DNA from: G963677325 sp963677325 | GTDB lineage: Bacteria > Bacteroidota > Bacteroidia > Bacteroidales > Prolixibacteraceae | Length of the DNA stretch: 64,000 nucleotides | Direction: 5' to 3' | Assembly: GCA_963677325.2 (NCBI GenBank) | Contig: CAXXGM010000008.1 | Coordinates: forward strand, 620,001 to 684,000 | Shown: piece by piece, positions 44,624 through 53,644 of the stretch | Layout of the letters: every line of letters begins with the position of its first letter | Numbering within the stretch: position 1 is the stretch's first letter | Position numbers and translations under genes: made by a program | The notes under the pieces: generated by a model | Told to the model about the DNA's origin: nothing | What the model saw: only the letters and a program-made list of their open reading frames with translations | The model's database searches: none

Positions 44624-47314
44624 TCACTCTTTATTTCTTTGAGACATTTCCGATATTTTTACCGGTAATTTTATCGTAAATATGGCCCCGCCATTTTGCC
44701 TGTTGTCCGCAGTCACAACACCTCCATGCGCTTCTACAAAACCTTTGACAATAGACAGTCCCAGGCCGGTACCTCCGGTTTTGGCTTCTGATCCCCTGTA
44801 AAACTTATCGAATACCGAATTCAATTCATTTGCAGGAAATCCTTTGCCCCTATCCATTACCTGAATAGTAAGGGAACCATTGTCATAGAAAAATTTAATT
44901 CTTATGTTGGTTCCATGCGGAGCATATTGAGTTGCGTTCAAAATAAGGTTATGCAATACCTGTTCCATCAGACCAAAATCTATTTGGACCAAAGGCATGT
45001 TGGCTGGAATTACGGTCGATAAAGTGAAAGGTTTTAGCTCCGGTTTGAGATTATCGGCCACTTTGTTGGTCAAGTCATGTATATCGCACCAATCCGGATG
45101 CGGAGTGATATGGCCTGATTCCAAACGGGACATATTCAAAAGATTCTCAATTAAACGGTTTAATCTGACAGAGGCAGTATTGATCTCACCATACAGTTCC
45201 CTTTTTGTTTCTTCAGGATAGTGCTGAGATAAAAGCAGATCGGAATACCCCATAATCGCCGCAACCGGAATACGAAATTCATGTGAGATAGAATTGAAAA
45301 GTGTCCGGTACAACTTGTCAGATTCATTGAGAATGTATGCTTTCTTTGTTGCGTTTCTCAGATACTCCCGCTCATATTTCCCGGATATCTGAGAAAGAAA
45401 AGCATCCCAGAATTGTTCTTCACCCAGGGTAAATACCTTAAAAAGTTCCACCGCAATCACTCCCATGTTATTGTTGCTTCCCGTCATCGGATAGAACGTA
45501 TAGTTTGTGGAGGGAAGGGTATCGGTATGTTTTCCTGCTTTAGTAGAATGTTTATATACCCAGGATGCAATGCTGATTTCATTTTCCGATAGTTTTATTT
45601 TTGTCGTGTTCCTGATTCTGTTATCCAGATGTATCAGATCATCGGTTAGAAATATTGCACAATCCAGATTAAAATATTTGTGAATATAAAGGTCTGCAAT
45701 TCGTGATACCTCCTCAATGCCTGTAGCTAAATTTAAGTCTTTGGTCAATTGATAAAGGGCATGGGTACGTTCCTCACGGATTCTTATCTTCTTTTCCTGC
45801 CGCCGCACTCCCGATGTAAGAATCCCGTTTATAAGGGCAATGATAAAAAACATGATCAACATCAGTACATCTTCAGCCTTTCTGATGTGCAATGTAAAAT
45901 AAGGAGGAATAAAGAAATAGTCCCAGATCAATGCGCTTAATGTTGCTGCCAGCAGGATTGGTCCGGTTCCGTAAAATAAGGCAAGAATGGAAACAAGAAA
46001 TAGCAGAATAAAAGAAATGACTTGATAACCAAGAACATCACTTACTATATAACAAATGACTGATGACAAAATAACAATCAGGGAGGTGATAAAGTATTGG
46101 GATAAATTGGATGTAAAAGACAGGAGAGAACTACTCCTTTTCTTAAATTTATCTTTCATTTTACTCTCAGATCCCAATATATAAACGTCAATATTTCCAC
46201 TATAAAGGATAAGGCGGTTTAAGAAATTACTCTGACGGACTCTGGACAGGAAATTTTTGGCCTTTGGTTTACCAGCAATGATATGGGTTACATTTTCCTT
46301 CCTCGCAAATTCAATTATTGCATTTACAATGTCATTATTGGTAATAATCCTGAAATTAATTCCAAGCTGTTTTGCCAGATCAATATTCAAATCCAGCTGT
46401 ACCTGTTCAGTAGGTGTAAGCCTGTGTAAGGTCTCCACGTATAGAGCCTGGATATTAGCCCCCATGGTATAGGATAAGGTCTTGGCCCATCTCAACAATT
46501 CTCCTGAATTCGGATTTGGGCCCATTGCAATTAAAAAGTGGAACCCCGACTTCCAGGGTCCAAGGATTCGCTTATGATGCATGTAATCGAGCAACTGTTT
46601 ATCCACCCGGTCGGCGACAATCCGAAGGGCCATCTCACGCAAAGCGGTTATATTGCCTTTCCTGAAGAAATTAACAATGGCTTCTTTGGAACGCTCGGGA
46701 GTATAAACTTTCCCCTCGGCCAATCTTTGCAACAACTCATCGGGAGTCAGGTCAACCAGCTCTACTTCATCTGCATTTTCAAAAATTTCATCCGGTATGG
46801 TCTCCCTGACAATAATTCCGGTTATCTGGGCGACGGTCTCCGATCGGCTTTCAAGATGTTGAACATTTAGAGTCGTATAAACATTGATCCCATTCTCGAG
46901 AATTTCCTGTACATCCTGATAACGTTTTTTATGACGGCTTCCGGGAGCATTGGTATGAGCCAGTTCGTCAACTATAACAGTCCTTGGCTTTCGGGCAATA
47001 ATAGCATCCAGATCCATTTCCTGTATCGTGGTTGTTTTATAGGGAATGTTTTTTCTTGGGATCAGGTCAAAGCCTTCGGTAAGTTCGGCGGTTTCCTGCC
47101 TTTTATGGGTTTCAACATAGCCCACGATGATGTCCATTCCCTTCAATTTTTCTGCCTGTGCAGTTTTAAGCATGGTATAGGTCTTACCAACACCGGCACA
47201 CATACCGAAAAATATTTTCAGTTTGCCCAGCTTGCTCTTTTCTTCCTCCCTGATAAGGGAAGCCAGCAATTCATCGGGATCAGGCCTTATATCTCCGAAA
47301 TTGTTCATATTCAA
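44624..47314 (-). CDS. kdpD: KdpD sensor histidine kinase
   Basis: 896 residues, full length. The N-terminal KdpD domain has a Walker A motif GMCAGVGKTYTML near residue 40 and RTVIVDELAHTNAPGS. A universal-stress-protein-like domain follows (FHFLIAMGPNPNSGELLRWA). Four membrane helices lie near residues 400-495, then a GAF-like region, the dimerisation domain with SISHEFRIPVAAIMGYSDLL (phospho-acceptor His near 678), and the ATPase with NLILNATQYAPHG and GGTGLGLSIVKGFV. It senses potassium limitation and ionic strength and phosphorylates KdpE. Confidence 0.96.
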   Translation of the reverse strand: MNMNNFGDIRPDPDELLASLIREEEKSKLGKLKIFFGMCAGVGKTYTMLKTAQAEKLKGMDIIVGYVETHKRQETAELTEGFDLIPRKNIPYKTTTIQEMDLDAIIARKPRTVIVDELAHTNAPGSRHKKRYQDVQEILENGINVYTTLNVQHLESRSETVAQITGIIVRETIPDEIFENADEVELVDLTPDELLQRLAEGKVYTPERSKEAIVNFFRKGNITALREMALRIVADRVDKQLLDYMHHKRILGPWKSGFHFLIAMGPNPNSGELLRWAKTLSYTMGANIQALYVETLHRLTPTEQVQLDLNIDLAKQLGINFRIITNNDIVNAIIEFARKENVTHIIAGKPKAKNFLSRVRQSNFLNRLILYSGNIDVYILGSESKMKDKFKKRSSSLLSFTSNLSQYFITSLIVILSSVICYIVSDVLGYQVISFILLFLVSILALFYGTGPILLAATLSALIWDYFFIPPYFTLHIRKAEDVLMLIMFFIIALINGILTSGVRRQEKKIRIREERTHALYQLTKDLNLATGIEEVSRIADLYIHKYFNLDCAIFLTDDLIHLDNRIRNTTKIKLSENEISIASWVYKHSTKAGKHTDTLPSTNYTFYPMTGSNNNMGVIAVELFKVFTLGEEQFWDAFLSQISGKYEREYLRNATKKAYILNESDKLYRTLFNSISHEFRIPVAAIMGYSDLLLSQHYPEETKRELYGEINTASVRLNRLIENLLNMSRLESGHITPHPDWCDIHDLTNKVADNLKPELKPFTLSTVIPANMPLVQIDFGLMEQVLHNLILNATQYAPHGTNIRIKFFYDNGSLTIQVMDRGKGFPANELNSVFDKFYRGSEAKTGGTGLGLSIVKGFVEAHGGVVTADNRQNGGAIFTIKLPVKISEMSQRNKE

Positions 47315-47495
47315 ATTTTGTCCCCATTAATCAAATTGAAAAGTTAAAGCTCACAATAATTAACATATTATTTCCCTACTTTCTATCTCCCTACTCCATC
47401 ATTATTATTTTTCGAGTGGCTGTATTTCCAATTTTGAAAGACCACTTTACAGACACTGACCACTAATTTAAGTTCCTCTGCGTGACTAATCGGGA

Positions 47496-48071
47496 TCATT
47501 TGATTTTATCAATATCCAAATTTAATAATAATACATTAACCCTTTCTTCCCCCAGTATTAAAAACTGAGGCCTTTCAGTCCGTGATCTGATGCACTGAAT
47601 CAATTTTTCTTTTTGACCAGAGTCAAAATGTCTGGCATTAACAATTCTGTCCGCCTGCAGCATGGCGGCCCTCGGTGAAATGTGAGGATCAAGTCCGCTT
47701 CCGGAGGCAAACAGCATTTCAGAAGGTATTTCTGAAAACCCAGCTGTTTGATTATACGTGATGAAATGTTTTTCCCTGTTATTCACACTATCCTTTAGTT
47801 TAATATTGGTCAATCCCTGATTTGAGCCTCCTGAAGGCATGGGATTATAGGAAATGGCTGAAGGCCTGCAACTAAAGTAAATCACGGTATCCGATTTTTG
47901 AGCAATAAGCTCACTCCCTATTATTCCCCCATCTTTCCTTGTGATCATGCTGCCATTGGCCTGATAGGGGAAAATGAACTGACTTATCAACGTGATAAAA
48001 AGTGGATATATAATGCCGGTTAGTACCGTGAAAAAGATAAATATTTTTATTGCGATTTTTAGCGTTTTCAT
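47496..48071 (-). CDS. kdpC: KdpC subunit of potassium-transporting ATPase
   Basis: 191 residues. One N-terminal membrane helix (IAIKIFIFFTVLTGIIYPLF) and a periplasmic domain with SGSGLDPHISPRAAMLQADR, the conserved KdpC signature in which the DPHIS segment is invariant. KdpC stabilises the KdpFABC complex and raises potassium affinity. It lies 11 bp after kdpB. The 180-bp gap before kdpD holds no recognisable feature. Confidence 0.95.
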   Translation of the reverse strand: MKTLKIAIKIFIFFTVLTGIIYPLFITLISQFIFPYQANGSMITRKDGGIIGSELIAQKSDTVIYFSCRPSAISYNPMPSGGSNQGLTNIKLKDSVNNREKHFITYNQTAGFSEIPSEMLFASGSGLDPHISPRAAMLQADRIVNARHFDSGQKEKLIQCIRSRTERPQFLILGEERVNVLLLNLDIDKIK

Positions 48072-48082
48072 AATCTGTGATC

Positions 48083-50161
48083 TTAAATATTAATCAATAT
48101 ATCGATCAGTTTAATTCCAATAAAAGGGGCAATAACACCGCCCAGGCCATAAATGAAGAGGTTGCGTGTCAAAGCCGCAACAGCCGTAACAGGCCTGTAT
48201 CGTACTCCTTTCAATGCCAGCGGTATTAACAGGATGATGATAATGGCGTTAAAAATGATGGCGCTCAGAATTGCACTCTGGGGCGAACCCAGTCCCATGA
48301 CGTTCAATGCCGAAAGGGGTCCTATCCCGTTTGACCCGGAATATAGTGAAATCGCCAGGGCCGGTATAATTGCGAAATATTTGGCCACATCGTTGGCTAT
48401 GCTGAAAGTCGTCAGTGAACCGCGGGTCATGAGCAATTGTTTTCCTACCTCAACCACCTCGATCAGCTTGGTCGGATTGCTGTCCAAATCAACCATGTTG
48501 CCGGCCTCACGGGCTGCCTGCGTCCCGGAATTCATCGCAATGCCGACGTCGGCCTGTGCAAGGGCAGGTGCATCATTGGTGCCGTCTCCGATCATACCCA
48601 CCAGATGGCCTTTGGCCTGCTCTTCACGGATACGGCGCAACTTATCCTCTGGTTTGGCCTCTGCCATGAAATCATCTACTCCAGCCTCAGCGGCTATGGC
48701 CGCCGCTGTGAGGGGATTGTCCCCGGTAATCATCACCGTGCGGATTCCCATCTTACGCAATTCAGCGAACCGCTGTTTAATACCACCTTTCACAATATCT
48801 TTCAGATGAATGACTCCCAATACCTTATTGTCCTCTGCTACTACCAAAGGAGTGGCTCCCTGTCGTGCAAGATCAGAAACAATATCGTGAATATTTTTAG
48901 GAAAGAATCCATTATTATTCTGGACAAAGGTCCGAATGGCTTCAGAAGATCCTTTTCTGATGTGATGAATTTTATGGTCGCTGTCCACCATATCTACACC
49001 GCTCATTCGTGTTTGGGCAGAAAAAGGAATAAAAGTGGCATTAAGCTGTAAAACCTCCCTGCCCCGAATATTGAATTCTTCTTTTGCCAGAACCACAATA
49101 GACCGTCCCTCGGGAGTTTCGTCCGAAAGAGAAGAAAGCTGTGCAGCATCTGCAAGCTCTTCAATTGTTACTCCCTCGGCCGGAATAAAATCAGTTGCCA
49201 TCCGGTTACCCAATGTTATGGTTCCGGTTTTATCCAGCAACAGAACATCTACATCACCAGCCGCCTCAATAGCTCTCCCGCTGGTGGCAATGACATTGCG
49301 CTGTAACAGCCTGTCCATTCCCGCGATGCCAATAGCGCTAAGTAATCCGCCAATGGTTGTGGGAATTAAACATACCAGCAAGGCAATAAGTACAGGCATG
49401 GTAAGATTTTGGGAAGCAGGCAATCCGGAAGCTTTAAGGTTGTACCCAAAAAAAGCGGGAAGGGTAACCACTGCAAGAAGAAAAATGATCGTCAGACCCG
49501 ACAGCAGGATCGACAGGGCAATCTCATTGGGCGTTTTCTGTCGTAGGGCGCCTTCAACCAATGCGATGATCCGGTCAATGAAGGTATGGCCCGGTTCGCT
49601 GACGATCCTGATCAAAATCCTGTCGCTGATTACTTTGGTCCCCCCTGTAACTGCCGACCTGTCACCGCCGCTTTCACGAATTACCGGAGCCGATTCACCC
49701 GTAATGGCAGACTCGTCAACACTGGCAATTCCCTCTAAGACCTCGCCATCTGAGGGAATAACATCTCCTGTTTCGCAGATGACCATGTCGCCTTTTTTAA
49801 GATCAGTTGCAAGTACCCTGATTTCTTTTGATCCGTTTAATTTCCTGGCCTGTATCTGGGTACGGGTTTTCTTCAGGCTTTCTGCCTGGGCTTTTCCCCT
49901 GCCTTCGGCTATTGCAGTGGAAAAATTCGCAAATAGGACGGTAAACCATAGCCATATCCCAATTTGCAGGTTAAAGGAGGAGAAATTTCCACTTAAAATT
50001 CCCAGAACTACTTCTATTGTAGTCAGTGCTGCTCCTATTCCTACAATAAATATTACGGGATTTTTGATAAGATAAGCCGGATTTAATTTAATCACACTTT
50101 CTTTGGCGGCCTCCACCAATATTTTTTTATCAAATAAGCTGATACTTTGTTTTGAGATCAT
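48083..50161 (-). CDS. kdpB: KdpB P-type ATPase subunit
   Basis: 692 residues. TGESAPVIRESGGD is the actuator-domain TGES loop; VLLLDKTGTITLGNR near residue 308 contains the phosphorylated Asp; GMIGDGTNDAPALAQADVGI is the hinge motif. GVIHLKDIVKGGIKQRFAEL and MITGDNPLTAAAIAAEAGVD lie in the P-domain. It hydrolyses ATP to power potassium uptake with KdpA. A 346-residue antisense open frame over this gene is a shadow of its biased codon use. Confidence 0.97.
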   Translation of the reverse strand: MISKQSISLFDKKILVEAAKESVIKLNPAYLIKNPVIFIVGIGAALTTIEVVLGILSGNFSSFNLQIGIWLWFTVLFANFSTAIAEGRGKAQAESLKKTRTQIQARKLNGSKEIRVLATDLKKGDMVICETGDVIPSDGEVLEGIASVDESAITGESAPVIRESGGDRSAVTGGTKVISDRILIRIVSEPGHTFIDRIIALVEGALRQKTPNEIALSILLSGLTIIFLLAVVTLPAFFGYNLKASGLPASQNLTMPVLIALLVCLIPTTIGGLLSAIGIAGMDRLLQRNVIATSGRAIEAAGDVDVLLLDKTGTITLGNRMATDFIPAEGVTIEELADAAQLSSLSDETPEGRSIVVLAKEEFNIRGREVLQLNATFIPFSAQTRMSGVDMVDSDHKIHHIRKGSSEAIRTFVQNNNGFFPKNIHDIVSDLARQGATPLVVAEDNKVLGVIHLKDIVKGGIKQRFAELRKMGIRTVMITGDNPLTAAAIAAEAGVDDFMAEAKPEDKLRRIREEQAKGHLVGMIGDGTNDAPALAQADVGIAMNSGTQAAREAGNMVDLDSNPTKLIEVVEVGKQLLMTRGSLTTFSIANDVAKYFAIIPALAISLYSGSNGIGPLSALNVMGLGSPQSAILSAIIFNAIIIILLIPLALKGVRYRPVTAVAALTRNLFIYGLGGVIAPFIGIKLIDILINI

Positions 50162-50191
50162 TTTATTGTAAGTTTTATAATACCATAAAAT

Positions 50192-51886
50192 TTATTGAAA
50201 GGTTATACCACTTTGCATCAGCAAGTGTTCTACGATGGGACCCAAGGCGAGTGCAGGAAAATGAGTCAGCCCGCCGATGATGATGATGACGCTTATTAAT
50301 AAACCTATAAATAAACTGTTATCGGTCCGGAAAGTCCCCATCGACAGAGGTGTTATCTTTTTCCCGGCCATGCTTCCGGCAATTGCCATTACCGGAATAA
50401 TAACCCCAAAGCGTCCAATCAGCATTCCTAACCCAAGCATTAAATTATAGAATACGGTATTGGCGTTCAGTCCCGCAAAAGCGCTGCCATTGTTTCCGGC
50501 AGCAGAGCTAAAGGCATAAAGTATTTCTGAAAGACCATGCGGCCCTGCATTGTTGAGGCTGGAAAGTCCTGCAGAACTCAATATGGCTACTGCCGAAAAC
50601 ACCAGAATTACAAAATTGGGCGCAAGGGTCGCAATAATTGCCATTTTTACTTCGAAAGCTTCAATCTTTTTTCCAAGGTACTCCGGTGTGCGTCCAACCA
50701 TCAACCCTGCAATAAAAACCGTGAGTATGATAAAAATGACCATCCCATATAATCCTGCTCCAACCCCGCCGAAGATTATTTCTCCCAGCATAATATTGAT
50801 CATCCCGATCATCCCCGAAATCGGGGAGAGACTATCGTGCATGGCATTAACAGAACCATTTGAAGCAGACGTAGTAGTTGTTTCCCAAAGAACGCTGTTT
50901 GTTATGCCAAACCTCAATTCTTTGCCCTCCATCAGAGGCAGGTGCCCAAAAAACGGATTGGGTGAATATTCTGCATAAAGTGAAATAATCAATCCGGTTA
51001 ACAAAAGAATCATCATAGCAGTAAATACCGCCCATCCCTGCCGTGTTGAACCTATCATTTTGCCGTAGGTAAAAGTCAAGGCCGCCGGTATCAGTAAAAT
51101 AGCAAGCATCTCCAGGAAATTGGAAAAGGGTGTTGGGTTCTCAAACGGGTGAGCGCTGTTGGCATTGAAGAATCCCCCTCCGTTGGTGCCAAGCTGCTTT
51201 ATGGCAATCTGTGAGGCCGCCGGACCCATTGGGATAGTCTGGGCGGCACCTTGCAATGTATGGACTGTTTCGTAAGCTTTAAAATTCTGAATTACACCCT
51301 GTCCGGTCAATAGTACGGCCAGGATGATGGAAATAGGGAGCAGGATGTATATCGTTGAGCGCGTTAGATCTACCCAAAAATTACCAAGCTTGTCGGTGGT
51401 TTTCCTGGATAATCCTCTCACCAGCGCCAGTAAAACGGCTATTCCTGTAGCAGCGCTGACAAAGTTCTGTACAGTGAGCCCAACCAGCTGAACAAAATAA
51501 CTCATGGTGGTTTCACCCGCATATCCCTGCCAGTTGGTATTGGTCATAAAACTCACCGCTGCATTAAATGCCGAGTGCCATGAAATATCTGGCAACTTTG
51601 AAGGGTTTAGGGGCAGATGTGATTGCAGGACCTGGATCAGCAATAAGAAAAGAAATCCGGCAAAATTAAACAGCAGTAAACCGAAGGTATATGTTTTCCA
51701 ATTCGTCTCTTCGTCTTTATCTGCGCCCGTCAATCGATAAGCAAGTTTTTCCAGCCAGCCAAGAACGGGTAACATAAAGTGCTTGCTGCCTGTAAAGACT
51801 TTAAACATGTAGTAACCCAGAACGGGCGTCAGCCCCAATAATAACCCGAAATAAAGGATGAGTTGTACAAGGTCGTGTGTTGTCAT
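50192..51886 (-). CDS. kdpA: KdpA potassium-translocating subunit
   Basis: 564 residues of about ten membrane helices. Selectivity-filter repeats are visible: MTNTNWQGYAGETTMSYF, LGTNGGGFFNANSAHPFENP, NSVLWETTTTSASNGSVN and FSSAAGNNGSAFAGLNANT, the four P-loop-like segments typical of KdpA. It binds and passes potassium inside KdpFABC. It precedes kdpB by 30 bp. A porin-like gene sits between it and the upstream small genes, separated by 70 bp. Confidence 0.97.
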   Translation of the reverse strand: MTTHDLVQLILYFGLLLGLTPVLGYYMFKVFTGSKHFMLPVLGWLEKLAYRLTGADKDEETNWKTYTFGLLLFNFAGFLFLLLIQVLQSHLPLNPSKLPDISWHSAFNAAVSFMTNTNWQGYAGETTMSYFVQLVGLTVQNFVSAATGIAVLLALVRGLSRKTTDKLGNFWVDLTRSTIYILLPISIILAVLLTGQGVIQNFKAYETVHTLQGAAQTIPMGPAASQIAIKQLGTNGGGFFNANSAHPFENPTPFSNFLEMLAILLIPAALTFTYGKMIGSTRQGWAVFTAMMILLLTGLIISLYAEYSPNPFFGHLPLMEGKELRFGITNSVLWETTTTSASNGSVNAMHDSLSPISGMIGMINIMLGEIIFGGVGAGLYGMVIFIILTVFIAGLMVGRTPEYLGKKIEAFEVKMAIIATLAPNFVILVFSAVAILSSAGLSSLNNAGPHGLSEILYAFSSAAGNNGSAFAGLNANTVFYNLMLGLGMLIGRFGVIIPVMAIAGSMAGKKITPLSMGTFRTDNSLFIGLLISVIIIIGGLTHFPALALGPIVEHLLMQSGITFQ

Positions 51887-51956
51887 TTATGATCGTTATT
51901 TTTCTTTTAAGTTATGGAAGGAATAATAATTATTATTACTTATAAATTTAATAATT

Positions 51957-52709
51957 TTAAAGTGATATGCCAAACGCCAGATGTATATAATCATTTCGGG
52001 AATAGGACGCCGATGGATTAATTACTAATGTAGTTTTAAGCGGCAAAGAATATATCTCTGTGATTTTCAGATTCTTTTTGTAGCTTGCTCCAATATTGAC
52101 AACTGAAAAAGACCTTTTAGGTGCTTTGGGATCGAAGGCAGTTATCCCATAATTATTATAATAGCTTGCCCATGGAGTTAACCCCAAAAAGAAACTGACG
52201 GGTCCTTTTAAATAACCAAGTTCAACATAAGTTGAATAAGCTTGTTTGGTCGTATCATTGGATTTTTTATCAAAACCGTAAAATAACGTGTTCCAAGTAA
52301 TAGTTACAGGGAGGTCTTTTGATCCATTAAATCCAATGCTACCCTCAAATCTATGACCCGTTTGACTATTTCTGTAATTAAGATAATCAGCCCGGGTAAA
52401 ATTCCAGTTGTAATCAGTAACAACAAATTTAAATTCTTTTACTGTCAAAGAAACATAAGGGTCAACTTCTTTGTAGCCTCCAATAAAATCTGTGGACCCC
52501 CAAATACCTGTTTCAAAAAGTCCGTTTGAATAGGAAAAGGACGGTTGAAAATTGGGGGTGGGACTTTTTGTGGCCAACGATCCTCTCCAGACATACTGGC
52601 TTACAAGGTCGGCGCTTAATTTAAAAGGAGAGGTGGACGTTGTTATCTGCGCATAAACTGATGAAAACATCAGTGACACGATAATCATCATAAGGTAGCT
52701 TATTGTCAT
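51957..52709 (-). CDS. Outer-membrane beta-barrel (porin-like), kdp-associated
   Basis: 250 residues with a signal peptide (MTISYLMMIIVSLMFSSVYA). The body alternates aromatic and polar residues in beta strands: FKLSADLVSQYVWRGSLAT, FETGIWGSTDFIGGYKEVD, YSTYVELGYLKGPVSFFLG and the barrel-closing terminus IHLAFGISL. The QYVWRG segment is characteristic of TorF-like putative porins in Bacteroidota. Placed within the kdp operon, it probably supports potassium passage across the outer membrane; that role is inferred from position only. Confidence 0.8.
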   Translation of the reverse strand: MTISYLMMIIVSLMFSSVYAQITTSTSPFKLSADLVSQYVWRGSLATKSPTPNFQPSFSYSNGLFETGIWGSTDFIGGYKEVDPYVSLTVKEFKFVVTDYNWNFTRADYLNYRNSQTGHRFEGSIGFNGSKDLPVTITWNTLFYGFDKKSNDTTKQAYSTYVELGYLKGPVSFFLGLTPWASYYNNYGITAFDPKAPKRSFSVVNIGASYKKNLKITEIYSLPLKTTLVINPSASYSRNDYIHLAFGISL

Positions 52710-52746
52710 TTAAGTGACCATTTATTTGGTGAATTGAAACTGCCAT

Positions 52747-52950
52747 TCATCTAATCTCATGTTTATGCAATCCATGAATTTTGATTACATGGTCATATCT
52801 TCTTTTGTTCTCACTTATTGTTTTATTGTCGTGAAAATCATGGGTACGCATGTATTCATCCAGCTTTAGAAGATGTCCAATCAGGCTGGCTATGAAAAAG
52901 AAGATGGCCAAAGCAGAAATAAATTCGATCGTAAAAAATAGATTTCCCAT
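52747..52950 (-). CDS. Small single-span membrane protein in kdp operon
   Basis: 67 residues. One hydrophobic helix at the N-terminus (FFTIEFISALAIFFFIASLI) is followed by a charged, His-rich tail (MRTHDFHDNKTISENKRRYD, VIKIHGLHKHEIR). I do not recognise a family. It begins 4 bp after kdpF ends and precedes the porin-like gene, so it is co-transcribed with the potassium pump. A regulatory or stabilising subunit is possible; the tail is likely cytoplasmic by the positive-inside rule. Confidence 0.7.
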   Translation of the reverse strand: MGNLFFTIEFISALAIFFFIASLIGHLLKLDEYMRTHDFHDNKTISENKRRYDHVIKIHGLHKHEIR

Positions 52951-52954
52951 ATTT

Positions 52955-53044
52955 CTAAAATTTTTCTGGTCTGATCAAAGTGTAAATAAGATAGCCAAGA
53001 ATAAAAAGGGCTATCACCAAACCCGCCACATACCATATAGTCAT
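52955..53044 (-). CDS. kdpF: KdpF small subunit of the potassium ATPase
   Basis: A 29-residue frame on the minus strand beginning ATG at 53044 and ending TAG. The peptide MTIWYVAGLVIALFILGYLI followed by YTLIRPEKF matches KdpF: a single helix ending in the typical LxxPEKF tail. KdpF stabilises KdpFABC in the membrane like a lipid. Its position as first gene of the operon agrees with the usual kdpFABC order, except that two further genes separate it from kdpA. Confidence 0.93.
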   Translation of the reverse strand: MTIWYVAGLVIALFILGYLIYTLIRPEKF

Positions 53045-53300
53045 TTCAGTTTCAGCAGTTATCATTGCATTCATTTCAAAGCATTTTTTATCTGTTACAA
53101 TATTAATGTGATAACTATAAGTTTATAATAAAAAATATATTGGAGCGTATAAAGATTTTATAAAGACTAAAGAGAAGGATGATGTGCTAAACAGGTCAGA
53201 TGAAAGAACGACGCTAAATTACCTACCTAATTATAAAAAACCGTGGATTGTTTGGTTAAGATAAAATACACCCCGGTCCAGGTTGTCGATGAGATTTCTT

Positions 53301-53486
53301 AGCCTTACCATCCTCTTGTCATATCCTCCCAAAGCCATATCATTAACGCCTCATGAACTGTACTTAAATACTCTTCATATACTATTTAATACAGAAACAG
53401 TACAGAAGCTGAGTCCAAACAGTGTACAAGGTATGGCTTTGGTCCGACTTTGGTATCGTCTTGATAAGATCATGGTGGTAGGTCTG
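53301..53486. repeat. 11-bp-phased repeat with inverted 11-mer, in kdp upstream gap
   Basis: Nine consecutive 11-mers run 53388-53486: AATACAGAAAC, AGTACAGAAGC, TGAGTCCAAAC, AGTGTACAAGG, TATGGCTTTGG, TCCGACTTTGG and three more, most ending in AAC or GG. The unit TATGGCTTTGG (53432-53442) is perfectly inverted at 53329-53339 (CCAAAGCCATA). The first units closely resemble those at 26562-26616. The rest of the 600-bp gap (53045-53644) shows AT-rich sequence upstream of kdpF and nothing else recognisable. Confidence 0.7.
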
Positions 53487-53644
53487 AAAAGAATTCAGGT
53501 GAACCGAAGTGTTGAGAGGGCATTTCTCAAACATATGGATAATTATGCAGAAAAATCCGTGAATGAATAGTTTTTCGGATTTATGATATTAAGATTTTAA
53601 GCCTGAACAGTGCAAGGAACGCATTAGTGTGATGGACTTTAAAA

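Noticed and set aside
49035..50075. 346-residue open frame on the plus strand
   Set aside because: Lies wholly antisense to kdpB, whose motifs are intact; no recognisable domain, and it arises from the codon bias of the true gene.
53045..53300. Possible c-di-AMP riboswitch or KdpE site upstream of kdpF
   Set aside because: Only AT-rich TTTATA-like strings were seen; no conserved riboswitch core or clear inverted KdpE site could be made out.
53283..53570. 95-residue plus-strand open frame upstream of the six-hairpin gene
   Set aside because: It is made of the 11-bp-phased repeat, which explains its open reading; no signal, domain or ribosome site.
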